Assembly (NCBI GenBank): GCA_965225715.1
Contig: CBDDBK010000004.1
Location: 248,001-312,000, forward strand
Direction: 5' to 3'
Length of the DNA stretch: 64,000 nucleotides
DNA from: CBDDBK01 sp965225715
GTDB taxonomy: Bacteria; Bacteroidota; Bacteroidia; Cytophagales; Flammeovirgaceae
This document shows positions 1 through 8,965 of the stretch, in pieces. Under the pieces are notes generated by a model. That model was not told where the DNA came from. It saw nothing but the letters and a program-made list of their open reading frames with translations, and did not search any database. Each line of letters starts with the position of its first letter. Within the stretch, counting starts at the first letter, position 1. A program made the translations under genes and the position numbers.

Positions 1-2
1 AA

Positions 3-293
3 GAAATAGACATTGCTCATAAAAATGAAAAAGAAATATGGGCACATATTGTAGAAAGCAATTTACTTTATAGTCAAACTAATGAAGCTAAAAAAAAATA
101 TGTTTATGAAAGACCGTTTACTAGTGAAATAGCTGATAATTGCCCAGGCAGAATAGGACGGTGGATTGGATGGCAAATTACCAAAAACTATTTGAAAAAT
201 ACAAATAAGACGTTTATTGAAATGATGAGTTTTCAAGATGCAACTGTTTTACTTAAAGAATCTAAATACAGACCTAAAGACTTTAAAGAGTAG
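3..293 (+). CDS. gldB: GldB-like gliding motility lipoprotein, C-terminal part
   Basis: An open frame enters from the left window edge and stops at the TAG at 291-293, so only the last 96 residues are visible. They contain NCPGRIGRWIGWQITKNYL and end in ESKYRPKDFKE. This resembles the C-terminus of GldB, the outer-membrane lipoprotein of Bacteroidota gliding motility, where a PGRIG-x-IGWQI stretch and an SKYKP-like end are typical. GldB has also been kept in non-gliding members, so gliding itself cannot be concluded. The N-terminus and lipobox are outside the window. The family call rests on recognised similarity of one short region and is fairly likely, not certain. Confidence 0.6.
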   Translation, partial: EIDIAHKNEKEIWAHIVESNLLYSQTNEAKKKYVYERPFTSEIADNCPGRIGRWIGWQITKNYLKNTNKTFIEMMSFQDATVLLKESKYRPKDFKE

Positions 294-300
294 TTTTATG

Positions 301-340
301 TTATTGCTATTTTAAAAATCCTTTTTTCAAATGATATAAT
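301..340 (-). repeat. Partial copy of the ~93-bp dispersed repeat
   Basis: The stretch carries a shortened copy: TTATTGCTATTTT is joined directly to AAAATCCTTTTTTCAA, which in full copies are about 50 bp apart. It lies just after the gldB stop codon. Confidence 0.45.
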
Positions 341-493
341 ATTCCAATAGTTCGGAATGAAGAAAATTAAACTACAGAAAATTAATTCAGTTAAACTACA
401 AAAATTAAAGATTATAAATAGGGTAAAAAATTGCTAATTTAAATACTATGAGCTAATAATTTAAATGTTATTATACCATGAAGGTTGCTTATT

Positions 494-1237
494 ATGCACA
501 TTGTCCAAATATCCGATTTACATCTTCAATTAAATCCTAAAATAGTTTATGGTATAGATCTTTTAAAAAAATTTGAAAGTCTTATACAAGCTTTGACAAC
601 TGAACACGGACATAGCCCTATAGACCATCTTATTATCTCAGGAGATTTGTGTTGTCAATATGGACAAAGAGAAGTTTATATATATATTAAAAAAAGAATT
701 GATACTCTAAATATTCCCTATAGTGTGATAAGTGGCAATCATGATGATAATATTATGTTAGCAGAAGTTTTTGGTTTGGATATGCCAGATGGAAAAACAC
801 TTTATTATAGCAAAAAAATTAAAACTAAAACCTGTCTTTTCTTTGATACAACTGATTATACACTTTCTAAAAGCCAGCAAACTTTTTTAGAATTGGAAAG
901 TCAAAAACTTCAAGAACCGATATTTATTTTTATGCATCACCCACCAGCCTACTGCGGTATCCCTTATATAGATGAAAAATATGCTTTTAAAAATATTAGA
1001 GACGTTCAAAATCTTTTAAAAAAAACAGATAAAGAATTTTATATTTTTGCAGGACATTATCATACCGAAAGGACAATTTTTATCAGTAATAAAATAAATA
1101 TTTTTCTTTGTCCATCTTTATTCTATCAAATTTCACATTATAGTAAACATTTTCTTGTTGAAAGCCACCGTATCGCTTATCGGAAAATTATGCTTAGAGA
1201 TGATAATAATATTTTAACTTGCATGAAATACGTATAA
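494..1237 (+). CDS. Calcineurin-type metallophosphoesterase, CpdA-like
   Basis: A 247-residue protein with the ordered metal-binding motifs of calcineurin-like phosphoesterases: DLHL near the start, then SGDLC, SGNHD, MHHPP and GHYH. The order and the length (about 250 aa) fit the class that includes the 3',5'-cyclic-AMP phosphodiesterase CpdA. The substrate cannot be read from sequence; cyclic nucleotides or other phosphodiesters are possible. No signal peptide is visible, so it is probably cytosolic. The open frame extends to a TTG at 485, but the ATG at 494 starts directly at HIVQISDLHL and is the better start. It stands alone, with glyA 65 bp downstream. Confidence 0.8.
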   Translation: MHIVQISDLHLQLNPKIVYGIDLLKKFESLIQALTTEHGHSPIDHLIISGDLCCQYGQREVYIYIKKRIDTLNIPYSVISGNHDDNIMLAEVFGLDMPDGKTLYYSKKIKTKTCLFFDTTDYTLSKSQQTFLELESQKLQEPIFIFMHHPPAYCGIPYIDEKYAFKNIRDVQNLLKKTDKEFYIFAGHYHTERTIFISNKINIFLCPSLFYQISHYSKHFLVESHRIAYRKIMLRDDNNILTCMKYV

Positions 1238-1302
1238 ATATAATTAAGCACTTGTGGTTATCTTTATTGCGATTATTATAACCTGTATCAATTTTAAACT
1301 AT

Positions 1303-2574
1303 ATGAAAAAAGATATTATTTTTAATTTAATTGATGAAGAATTTGATAGACAAATTAGAGGAATAGAACTTATTGCTTCTGAAAACTTTACCTCTCCTGA
1401 AGTACTATCAGTTATGGGTACTGTATTAACAAATAAATATGCTGAAGGCTTGCCTCATAAACGTTATTATGGAGGTTGTGAGGTTGTTGATAAAATAGAA
1501 GATTTAGCCAGAAATAGGTTAAAAGAGCTCTTTAAAGCTAACTGGGTGAATGTACAACCTCATTCAGGATCCCAAGCTAATGCTGCTGTTATGTTGGGTT
1601 TACTAAACCCCGGAGATGCTATTTTGGGTTTTGATTTAGCTCATGGCGGACATTTAACGCATGGATCTCCAGTGAGTTTTTCAGGAAAATTATATAAAAC
1701 TGCTTTTTATGGGGTAGAACCTAAAACAGGTATTATTGATTGGAATAAAATTGAAGATATTACTAAGAAACATAAACCTAAATTGATAATATGTGGTGCT
1801 TCTGCTTATTCAAGAGATTGGAATTATCAATATTTAAGAAAAATAGCTGACAATTACGGTGCTATTCTGATGGCTGATATTGCACATACTGCAGGATTTG
1901 TCGCTGTTGGACTTTTAAACGATGCTTTAGAACATTGTCATGTTGTGACAAGCACAACCCATAAAACGCTCAGAGGACCCAGAGGCGGTATTATTATGAT
2001 GCGTCATGATTTTCCTAACCCTTTTGGTATAAAAACAAATAAAGGTAATATTCGTAACGTGTCCAGCTTATTAGATTCTGCTGTTTTTCCTGGTATACAA
2101 GGTGGTCCATTAGAACATATTATCGCAGCTAAAGCTATATCTTTTCAAGAAGCTCTACAACCTGAATATAAAAACTATATGCATCAAGTTCGTAAAAATG
2201 CTCAGTCGATGGCTAGGGCTTTTGGCTATAAAAACTATAATATTATTAGTAATGGGACAGATAATCATTTGTTGCTTATAGACTTAAGATCTAAAAACTT
2301 AACAGGAAAACAAGCCGAAAATGCTTTAGGAAAAGCCGATATTACCGTTAATAAAAACATGGTTCCTTTTGATTCCAAATCTCCTATGATTACTTCAGGA
2401 ATTCGTATAGGAACTGCTGCAATAACTTCTAGAGGATTAAAAGAAAATGATATGTTTGAAATAGTTGAAATTATTGATAATATCCTAAAGAATATTTCTG
2501 ATGATCGATCTATTCTACGCATTAAAAAACATATTAATACATTTATGCGGAAATATCCGCTCTATAAAAAATAA
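1303..2574 (+). CDS. glyA: Serine hydroxymethyltransferase
   Basis: A 423-residue PLP enzyme that interconverts serine and glycine while charging tetrahydrofolate with a one-carbon unit. The N-terminal ELIASENFTSPEV, the KYAEGLPHKRYYGG segment and the active-site TTHKTLRGPRGG, whose lysine is residue 221, are all intact and leave little doubt. Length is normal for bacterial GlyA. It sits alone, followed by a strong hairpin. The glycine decarboxylase gene gcvP lies about 19 kb away on the same strand, so glycine and one-carbon genes are not clustered. Confidence 0.97.
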   Translation: MKKDIIFNLIDEEFDRQIRGIELIASENFTSPEVLSVMGTVLTNKYAEGLPHKRYYGGCEVVDKIEDLARNRLKELFKANWVNVQPHSGSQANAAVMLGLLNPGDAILGFDLAHGGHLTHGSPVSFSGKLYKTAFYGVEPKTGIIDWNKIEDITKKHKPKLIICGASAYSRDWNYQYLRKIADNYGAILMADIAHTAGFVAVGLLNDALEHCHVVTSTTHKTLRGPRGGIIMMRHDFPNPFGIKTNKGNIRNVSSLLDSAVFPGIQGGPLEHIIAAKAISFQEALQPEYKNYMHQVRKNAQSMARAFGYKNYNIISNGTDNHLLLIDLRSKNLTGKQAENALGKADITVNKNMVPFDSKSPMITSGIRIGTAAITSRGLKENDMFEIVEIIDNILKNISDDRSILRIKKHINTFMRKYPLYKK

Positions 2575-2621
2575 TATAAACATTAATGAGGATGAACACT
2601 TCGATAAATTTTCAAATTTTT

Positions 2622-2655
2622 AGAGTTTTATGACTTTAAAAAATCATAAAACTCT
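2622..2655. terminator. Bidirectional hairpin terminator
   Basis: A perfect 12-bp inverted repeat (AGAGTTTTATGA / TCATAAAACTCT) with a 10-base loop lies between the convergent glyA and DUF1573 genes. The A/T-rich stem and flanks suit termination in both directions. Confidence 0.6.
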
Positions 2656-2740
2656 TATAAATAGCTTTTTATAAATTGAAAAGGTTAAAATATAAATTAT
2701 AATTTTTTACCGAAGTATTGTAATTGTAGATAACGACTAA

Positions 2741-3844
2741 TTATTCTTCTACTTCAGCTTCTATCCATAAAGTTGTTTGGGCATTTTTTGGATCATTAGT
2801 AATAACTGTAATACTTTTACGCTGTTTCCCACTTCGTTCTCCCGAATAAAAACTAACATCTATGATTGTAGAGTCTTTAGGAACTAAGATTTCTTTTTGG
2901 GGCTGTGTAGCTGTACAGCCACAGGAGGCTTTCGTTTTTCGAATAATAAGTTCCGATTTGCCTTCATTATAAATTGCAAAACGTGTACTTACTGTTTGCT
3001 TAGGTTTTATTTTTCCAAAATTATGAGTTGTTTTTGAAAAATTAACTTTTGGCAAAGGCGAATCAGCAGCTAAATGCGAAAAATCTTCTTCAATAGTTGC
3101 CCCAAAATAGAGCTTCTTATTTGGGGTGCTTTCGTCATTGCTTCCTAACTCAAAAGACCCATAATTATATCCCCAATCGCCTTGTTTTTTTGCATCAAAA
3201 GTTAAAGTTAAAATTATAGTGTCTTTAGGTTCTATACTTGTATTAGAAAGTTGTAGAGTGATGTGTTCAGGTAAATTGGCTTGAGTCGTATTTAAAGCAA
3301 TAGGCTTTTGGCCCTGATTATAAATGACTAATTTTTTAGTTTTTACTTCAGTATGTTTAATTTTATCCAAATAAATATTACTGGTTGAAAATCTTAAGTT
3401 TCCAACTTCATAAGGATAAAAATCACTAGGACCCTTAGTGCGTGGAATAACTTTTCCTGTGATAGATAAAACATCTACTGAAGGCTGTCCATCAGTTTTT
3501 AAAGTTATTGTTTTATAAAAATCACCAGGTCTATTTTTAGGATCATAAACTGCTTCTATAAAACCTGTTTCGTTTGGTTTTATGGGGTCTTTATTCCATT
3601 TTGGGGTCGTACAACCACAAGAAGCATTTACATAAGTTAGTTTGATATCGGAATTACCTTGATTAATAAATGTAAAACGGAAATTTACGCTTCCGCTGTC
3701 TTCTTTTATAACTCCAAAATCGTGTTTTTTAGTTTCAAAAATAAGTTTGCCGCCTATATCTTCTTGAAGATTTATAGGTTGATTTTGGGAAAATAAAGTA
3801 TAAGAAATAAATGCTAAGAAAATAGGTAAAAATAATTTTTTCAT
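2741..3844 (-). CDS. Exported protein with two DUF1573 domains
   Basis: A 367-residue protein with a signal peptide (MKKLFLPIFLAFISYTLFSQ) and two repeats of the DUF1573 (ASH/PapD-like) fold, at about residues 35-130 and 270-365. Each repeat carries the signature ASCGC: ASCGCTTPKW and ASCGCTATQP. The domain occurs in Bacteroidota periplasmic or surface proteins, and its biochemical role is not established. The region between (about 140-260) looks like another beta-sandwich with the same period but lacks the CGC motif. No operon partners. The conserved cysteine pair could bind metal or form a disulfide; this is inference. Confidence 0.85.
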   Translation of the reverse strand: MKKLFLPIFLAFISYTLFSQNQPINLQEDIGGKLIFETKKHDFGVIKEDSGSVNFRFTFINQGNSDIKLTYVNASCGCTTPKWNKDPIKPNETGFIEAVYDPKNRPGDFYKTITLKTDGQPSVDVLSITGKVIPRTKGPSDFYPYEVGNLRFSTSNIYLDKIKHTEVKTKKLVIYNQGQKPIALNTTQANLPEHITLQLSNTSIEPKDTIILTLTFDAKKQGDWGYNYGSFELGSNDESTPNKKLYFGATIEEDFSHLAADSPLPKVNFSKTTHNFGKIKPKQTVSTRFAIYNEGKSELIIRKTKASCGCTATQPQKEILVPKDSTIIDVSFYSGERSGKQRKSITVITNDPKNAQTTLWIEAEVEE

Positions 3845-3929
3845 AAGTCAATAATTTAGATGTTAATTTATTACTGTACTATAATTTAAGTTTTATAATT
3901 AACGATTTAGGTAGGGTATTTTTTTAATT

Positions 3930-4022
3930 TAGCAATTCTATCTTATCTGAGAAATGTTCATTTTCAAATCAGCATGTTAAAACCTCCAAAAATTATTTTT
4001 TAAAGTGATTTATCTAACTATA
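3930..4022 (-). repeat. Full copy of the ~93-bp dispersed repeat
   Basis: Reading the minus strand gives TATAGTTAGATAAATCACTT at one end and the AATTGCTA end at the other, with GGAGGTTTTAA and TTTGAAAATGAACA inside. This matches the other full copies. It fills most of the 3845-4135 gap. Confidence 0.65.
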
Positions 4023-4135
4023 CTAATAATCAAAAACGTATAATTATTTAATTTAGTTTTAAGAATTCATAATTATTGCAAAGTGCAAGCTAAAGAAATA
4101 CTTTAAATACAAAAAATAGGTTTATTGATATTTTT

Positions 4136-5425
4136 TTAACGAAGTAAAGTTATTGTACCTCTCATGTGGTTTAAAATAGAAGGGGTCAAAAAACAAGATT
4201 TTGTTATAGTCCAGTAATAAATTCCTGTGGGGGCATCAATATTAAAGATCTTACCATCCCATTGCTGATTAATATTATTGCTCCTAAATATTATCTGTCC
4301 CCATCGATTAAAGATTTCTAAATAATAATTTTCGATGCCTATAGTGAACGGAATTTCAAATTTATCATTAATACCATCCCCGTTGGGTGTAAATACATTA
4401 GGTGGATCTATTTGACAACAATTATCCAAAAAAGATATAAAAATTTCATCTTCTAATTCTTGACATGCAGTCGTTACCTTTACTTGATATAAGCCTTCTT
4501 CTTTAATGGTAATTTGAGGTATTATCATATTATTACTCCAAAAATATCTTCCGTTTGCAACACTTACGTTTAAAATAAGGCTGTCTCCTTGGCAGATTGT
4601 ACGGTTTTTACCTAAATTAATAGCTACTGTTTCATAAACTATGACATCAATAGTTTCAGTTAATTCTTTCCCATCAAAATTTATGTCCACTGAATAATGA
4701 CCCTCTCCAACTGTGATATGGGTAGTTGTATCTCCGGTATTCCATAGATATGTTGCACCTGTCATGTTTATATTAGCATCTATTATAATTGTTTCATCTT
4801 TACAAATCATAGTATCTCTTTTTAAAGCAGAATGGAAAGAAGAGATCATGAAGTTATCTATTAAGATATTTCCATTATATGATTCAAAACTTTCATAATT
4901 AGCTTCTAAAATTAGCTTATTATGAGTACTTTTAGGATGAATAAGAAACTCAAATATTTTCCATAGTGTATCAGAAACAACGGGTGATTCCCAAAGTAAA
5001 TCTGTTTTTAAACAACTTCCAGATGCGCTGTTATATCCCCATATTTTTAGTTTTACTGGTCTATCAAATAAAACACCTCCAAAAAAATCAGGAAAATAAG
5101 CAAGATCTAAACTCATGAGATAAATTGTATCTGAGCTTAAAGGTATTATTAACTCAGCTTCACAAGCTTCTACTTTATTATCATTTGGAAATCCATTATT
5201 GCCTCTTGTAACCATAGATATATAGGATTGTCCTTCAGAAGCTGAAAGCACGACACCACCAAAACCAGGTTGCGTATCTGGCGTACTCAAATCATTGCAT
5301 TCTGTCCAGTTTGGGGGGAGCATAAAGAATGTAGGGATACCTTCTAAAGAAGGATTTAATAAATATTGAGCTTGACTTACACAAAGACAAATAAAAAAAC
5401 TATATAAAAAGACTATATATTTCAT
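4136..5425 (-). CDS. Secreted protein with gliding-motility-associated (T9SS type B) C-terminal domain
   Basis: A 429-residue exported protein. The N-terminus is a signal peptide (MKYIVFLYSFFICLCVSQAQ). Residues about 25-195 look like a carbohydrate-binding or jelly-roll type domain, followed by two repeats beginning RDTMICKDETIIIDA and KNRTICQGDSLILNV that are typical of Ig-like surface proteins. The last ~90 residues hold NVFTPNGDGINDKFEI and IFNRWGQIIF with WDG and GIYYW. This is the conserved gliding-motility-associated C-terminal domain used for type B sorting through the type IX secretion system. It is therefore probably cell-surface attached or released; the ligand is unknown. Its presence implies a functional T9SS elsewhere in the genome. 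Confidence 0.85.
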   Translation of the reverse strand: MKYIVFLYSFFICLCVSQAQYLLNPSLEGIPTFFMLPPNWTECNDLSTPDTQPGFGGVVLSASEGQSYISMVTRGNNGFPNDNKVEACEAELIIPLSSDTIYLMSLDLAYFPDFFGGVLFDRPVKLKIWGYNSASGSCLKTDLLWESPVVSDTLWKIFEFLIHPKSTHNKLILEANYESFESYNGNILIDNFMISSFHSALKRDTMICKDETIIIDANINMTGATYLWNTGDTTTHITVGEGHYSVDINFDGKELTETIDVIVYETVAINLGKNRTICQGDSLILNVSVANGRYFWSNNMIIPQITIKEEGLYQVKVTTACQELEDEIFISFLDNCCQIDPPNVFTPNGDGINDKFEIPFTIGIENYYLEIFNRWGQIIFRSNNINQQWDGKIFNIDAPTGIYYWTITKSCFLTPSILNHMRGTITLLR

Positions 5426-5740
5426 CCAAATATATGATTTATTATTAAATAATTAGATACTTACAAAACGAAACATAACTATGATGTCGTTTTACTTTTT
5501 TATTAAAAGACTATTTTATAATATCTTTTTCAAAATTAATAAATAAAAAATTTTATCTTGTAATTATAAAAGTAAATAAGTAAATATTTTTTCTGCTTTT
5601 AATTGTCCTAAACCTGAATTATCAAAATCTAAAAAAGATATTAAGTCTTAAAAATATCGCTTTAATTTTGTCTTCATGAAGGCACAGTTGTGAATATATA
5701 ATATAAAGTTGTAATCATTACCAAAATAACACCATAGCAT
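5426..5740. other. Intergenic gap before accD
   Basis: This AT-rich stretch separates two divergent genes and must hold both promoters. I see no recognisable gene, RNA or repeat copy, and no confident -33/-7 pair. Confidence 0.5.
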
Positions 5741-6577
5741 ATGAGTTGGTTTAACAGAACTGACAAATTAATTTATACCAGAACGGAAGAGAAGAAAAAT
5801 ACTCCTGAAGGCTTATGGCATAAAATGTCAAATGGGAAGTATATTCATATTCATGAACTGGCACAAAATGCTTTTGTAGATAGCATGGGTGAGCATTTAA
5901 TTATATCATCTGAAAAATATTTTAAAATTCTTTTCGACAATGACTATGAATATTTGTTTAATAATATTAGATCTGCTGATCCTTTTAATTTTCATGATAT
6001 CAAAGCTTATAACACACGTATTGAAGTAGCTCAGAAAAAAACCAATCTAAAAGATGCTATGCAAATAGCCGTTGGAAAAAGTAGTCATCGAAATTTAGTA
6101 GTTGGATGCATGGATTTTAAATTTATAGGTGGATCTATGGGTTCAGTAGTAGGAGAGAAAATATCTAAAGCCATAGACTATTGTTTGGAAAAAAAGTATC
6201 CTCTTTTATTAATTTCCAAATCTGGAGGAGCAAGAATGCAAGAAGCTGGCTTATCTTTAATGCAATTAGCCAAAACTGCCGCAAAATTAACTTTACTTAG
6301 CAAAGCTAAAATTCCTTACATTTCACTTATGACCCACCCAACTACAGGTGGTGTAACTGCTTCTTTTGCTATGTTAGGAGATTTTAATTTAGCTGAACCA
6401 AAAGCACTTATTGGTTTTGCTGGTCCCAGAGTGATTCGAGAAACAATAGGTAAAGATTTACCTCAAGGCTTCCAGCGTGCAGAATTTTTATTAGAACATG
6501 GGTTCTTAGATTTAATTGTTAATAGAAAACAACTCAAAAAATCTATTAATCATATATTATCTTTTATTTATAACTAA
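5741..6577 (+). CDS. accD: Acetyl-CoA carboxylase carboxyltransferase beta subunit, zinc-finger cysteines lost
   Basis: A 278-residue protein that forms, with AccA, the carboxyltransferase moving CO2 from biotin to acetyl-CoA in the first step of fatty acid synthesis. The crotonase-like core is well conserved: CMDFKFIGGSMGSVVGEK, SKSGGARMQEA, PTTGGVTASFAMLGD and GFAGPRVIRETIG. The N-terminal MSWFNRTDK start and length match Bacteroidota AccD. AccD normally has a four-cysteine zinc ribbon at about residues 26-55 (KCPxC and VCPxC patterns). Here the aligned region reads LWHKMSNGKYIHIHE and NAFVDSMGEHL, and all four cysteines are replaced. The enzyme core looks intact, so the gene is probably functional without zinc. 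A small membrane protein gene follows after 3 bp. Confidence 0.95.
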   Translation: MSWFNRTDKLIYTRTEEKKNTPEGLWHKMSNGKYIHIHELAQNAFVDSMGEHLIISSEKYFKILFDNDYEYLFNNIRSADPFNFHDIKAYNTRIEVAQKKTNLKDAMQIAVGKSSHRNLVVGCMDFKFIGGSMGSVVGEKISKAIDYCLEKKYPLLLISKSGGARMQEAGLSLMQLAKTAAKLTLLSKAKIPYISLMTHPTTGGVTASFAMLGDFNLAEPKALIGFAGPRVIRETIGKDLPQGFQRAEFLLEHGFLDLIVNRKQLKKSINHILSFIYN

Positions 6578-6580
6578 ATT

Positions 6581-6763
6581 ATGGCTAATAAGAAATCAAA
6601 TTCTGAGGAGAAAGAATTTTTAAAGTATTTTGTTAATGTCTTCAAAAAGAATAAACTAAAAGATAAAAATATCTCTATAAAAGCAATGCATAATATTAAT
6701 CGTATTTCTATAATAATGTTTATTCTTGCTGTAGTTATTTTACTAATAAGGCGTTTATTTTAA
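6581..6763 (+). CDS. Small membrane protein downstream of accD (DUF6728-like)
   Basis: A 60-residue protein starting 3 bp after the accD stop, so the two are probably co-transcribed. The N-terminal half is charged and lysine-rich. The centre reads ISIKAMHNINRISIIMF, and the C-terminus is one membrane helix (about residues 40-58) ending in RRLF. The pattern of a basic head, MHxINRIS and one terminal helix resembles small Bacteroidota proteins grouped as DUF6728. I recall this family only loosely and cannot confirm it. Its function is unknown. Confidence 0.6.
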   Translation: MANKKSNSEEKEFLKYFVNVFKKNKLKDKNISIKAMHNINRISIIMFILAVVILLIRRLF

Positions 6764-6781
6764 ATTATATCTATGTGATAG

Positions 6782-6816
6782 TATAGTCTTATCGCTTGAA
6801 AAATAATAGCATTGCC
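6782..6816 (+). repeat. Internally deleted copy of the dispersed repeat
   Basis: Both ends of the repeat are present (TATAGTCTTATCGCTTGAAAAA and AATAGCATTGCC-like), but the ~50-bp middle is missing. This is what a deletion derivative would look like. Confidence 0.45.
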
Positions 6817-6877
6817 TTAATACCCTCTTCTATTATATTTTAAATATATACATAATATAAGTTATTAAACTAAATAA

Positions 6878-8272
6878 ATGAAAAAGAGTACTATTATAGC
6901 TTTAGTTGATCAGTTTATTTTAAATATAACTTTATTAATACTTGAAACCTCTAAATACTTAGATTGGTATAACCTCAATAGTATAGATATTAGGCTGGTA
7001 TTATTCAACCATATTGTAGTAACAGTATTGTGGTTATTTTTTGCGTATTTATTCTCCATTCACCTTGATACAAATATTAGAAATCTCAACTACACTTTAA
7101 AATTTATCATTATTTGTATCATTTCTACTTTTTCATCATTCATCATTATAGAAAATATAATATCCTACATGCCCTATTCTGTACACATAGTCTTGATACT
7201 CATATCTACGGTAAGTTTAATTATTTGGAGAATAGTTTGTTATGAACTTTTAAATACTTTTCGTCTAACTGAGAGAATCATGATTGTTGGACTTACCAAT
7301 TTTTCCAAAACTTTCGTAGAATCTTTAAATGAGATTAATAAACAAGATAAAAAATATGCAAAAGCTTCCGGTAAAAAAGTTATTTGTATTATGGATAATG
7401 AAATAAGTTGTTCAAATAAAGATACTTTTTCAAACCTCAAAGTTATACAGAATTTTAGTAAAATAGAAAGGTATGCAAGTTTGTTAAAAATAAATACAAT
7501 AGCAATTGCTAAAAGTAAATTATATAATTTAAATAGTGATATGTATAAGCAATTTTCCTGTTTGAAAAAGAAACAAATTGTCGTCACTAGTTGCACAGAG
7601 CTTTATGAAAAACTTCATGAACGTATACCACTTCAAAATATTGAAGATCAATACTATTTAAATTATGATGTTTTAAAAGCTAATCCTAATTATCATAATG
7701 TTTTTAAGTATATTTTAGATAAGTTAGCAGGTTTACTTGGCTGTGGAATTTTATTAATAATTATTCCTTGCGTATGGTTTCTTAATCTTATGGGCAATAA
7801 AGGGCATCTATTTTATACTCAAAAACGAGTTGGAAAAGATAATAAACCCATTAATGTTATAAAATTTAGAACAATGATAAAAAATGCAGAAAAAAATGGT
7901 ATTCAATGGGCGGAAAAAAACGATCCTCGTATTACAAAAATAGGTAAGTTGTTAAGAAAATTAAGACTTGATGAAGTACCCCAATTTATTAATATTCTTA
8001 AAGGTGAAATGAGCTTAATAGGACCACGTCCTGAACGCCCTTTTTTTGTTGATAAACTCAATAAAAAAATTCCATTTTATTCTTTAAGACATCAGGTAAA
8101 ACCGGGTATAACAGGCTGGGCACAAGTTATGTACCATTATACTTCTTCTGAAGAAGGAACTCAAATTAAACTAGAATATGACCTTTATTATATTAAAAAA
8201 TATTCAATTATTTTAGACTTAAAAATTATTATTCGAACTATACAAGTTGTGTTAACCATGAAAGGTCAATAA
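6878..8272 (+). CDS. Polyprenyl-phosphate sugar-phosphotransferase (WcaJ/WbaP type)
   Basis: A 464-residue membrane enzyme that would transfer a sugar-1-phosphate to undecaprenyl phosphate, starting exopolysaccharide or capsule repeat units. The N-terminal third has four hydrophobic segments (about residues 7-25, 38-62, 72-92, 102-120), and the middle is a nucleotide-binding-like region (CoA-binding_3 type). A further membrane segment lies at about 278-298. The C-terminal catalytic domain carries all the family hallmarks: YTQKRVG, KFRTM, LRLDEVPQ, SLIGPRPERP and KPGITGWAQV. It stands apart from other polysaccharide genes here; the family-2 glycosyltransferase is 17 kb away. The sugar cannot be predicted. 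Confidence 0.9.
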   Translation: MKKSTIIALVDQFILNITLLILETSKYLDWYNLNSIDIRLVLFNHIVVTVLWLFFAYLFSIHLDTNIRNLNYTLKFIIICIISTFSSFIIIENIISYMPYSVHIVLILISTVSLIIWRIVCYELLNTFRLTERIMIVGLTNFSKTFVESLNEINKQDKKYAKASGKKVICIMDNEISCSNKDTFSNLKVIQNFSKIERYASLLKINTIAIAKSKLYNLNSDMYKQFSCLKKKQIVVTSCTELYEKLHERIPLQNIEDQYYLNYDVLKANPNYHNVFKYILDKLAGLLGCGILLIIIPCVWFLNLMGNKGHLFYTQKRVGKDNKPINVIKFRTMIKNAEKNGIQWAEKNDPRITKIGKLLRKLRLDEVPQFINILKGEMSLIGPRPERPFFVDKLNKKIPFYSLRHQVKPGITGWAQVMYHYTSSEEGTQIKLEYDLYYIKKYSIILDLKIIIRTIQVVLTMKGQ

Positions 8273-8310
8273 AAATTTAATTACGATTCAAAAAACTAAT
8301 TTCAAAAAAA

Positions 8311-8874
8311 TTAATTGTGTAACCAATTATCCATGATTTGAATTCCATATTCTGTTAGAAAAGACTCTGGATGAAACTGAACACCTTGTAAATCATAATG
8401 CTTATGACGAATACCCATAATTTCATTATTTTCGCCTAATGAAGTAATAATAAGATGCTTGGGTAAGGTTTTTTTATTAATAACCCAAGAATGATAACGA
8501 CAAGTTTTCAAAGTATTAGGAACACTTTTAAATAAATAATTGGGTTCTACGATTGTCGTAGTTGTTACTAATCCATGAAACACATGATCTAAATTATGTA
8601 ATTCTGCTCCACAAACTTCGGCAATGGCTTGGTGCCCTAAACAGACCCCAAAAATACTTTTAGTATACATGTATTTACTAATAATATCTATCATTTGCCC
8701 AGATTCTTCAGGAATACCAGGACCCGGAGAAAGTAAAATCTTATCAAACGAATTAACTTCGTTTAATTCAATTTTATCATTTCTTTTAATTATTGGTTCA
8801 AAACCAAGTTCTTTAATGATATGTACCAAATTATAAACAAAAGAATCATAATTGTCGATAATAAGAATTTTCAT
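8311..8874 (-). CDS. Glutamine amidotransferase of anthranilate / aminodeoxychorismate synthase (component II)
   Basis: A 187-residue class I glutamine amidotransferase. It would release ammonia from glutamine for chorismate amination, making anthranilate (TrpG) or 4-amino-4-deoxychorismate (PabA). The catalytic triad is visible: nucleophile Cys78 in FGVCLGHQ, and His168 and Glu170 in GVQFHPES. ILLSPGPGIPEESG is typical of the TrpG/PabA branch. Length is normal. No component I or tryptophan gene is next to it, so the choice between trpG and pabA is open; one protein may serve both. Only 38 bp separate it from the convergent sugar transferase. Confidence 0.9.
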   Translation of the reverse strand: MKILIIDNYDSFVYNLVHIIKELGFEPIIKRNDKIELNEVNSFDKILLSPGPGIPEESGQMIDIISKYMYTKSIFGVCLGHQAIAEVCGAELHNLDHVFHGLVTTTTIVEPNYLFKSVPNTLKTCRYHSWVINKKTLPKHLIITSLGENNEIMGIRHKHYDLQGVQFHPESFLTEYGIQIMDNWLHN

Positions 8875-8965
8875 ATTTAACTTTAATTTTTTTAATTTCT
8901 AATTAAAATAGAGTAGTGTTATACAATTCATGATAAAGTTAAGAAAATACACCAAAATAATAGTA

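Noticed and set aside
1238..1302. Glycine or folate riboswitch before glyA, and likewise before gcvP
   Set aside because: The leaders are short, A/T-rich and show no conserved tandem aptamer structure.
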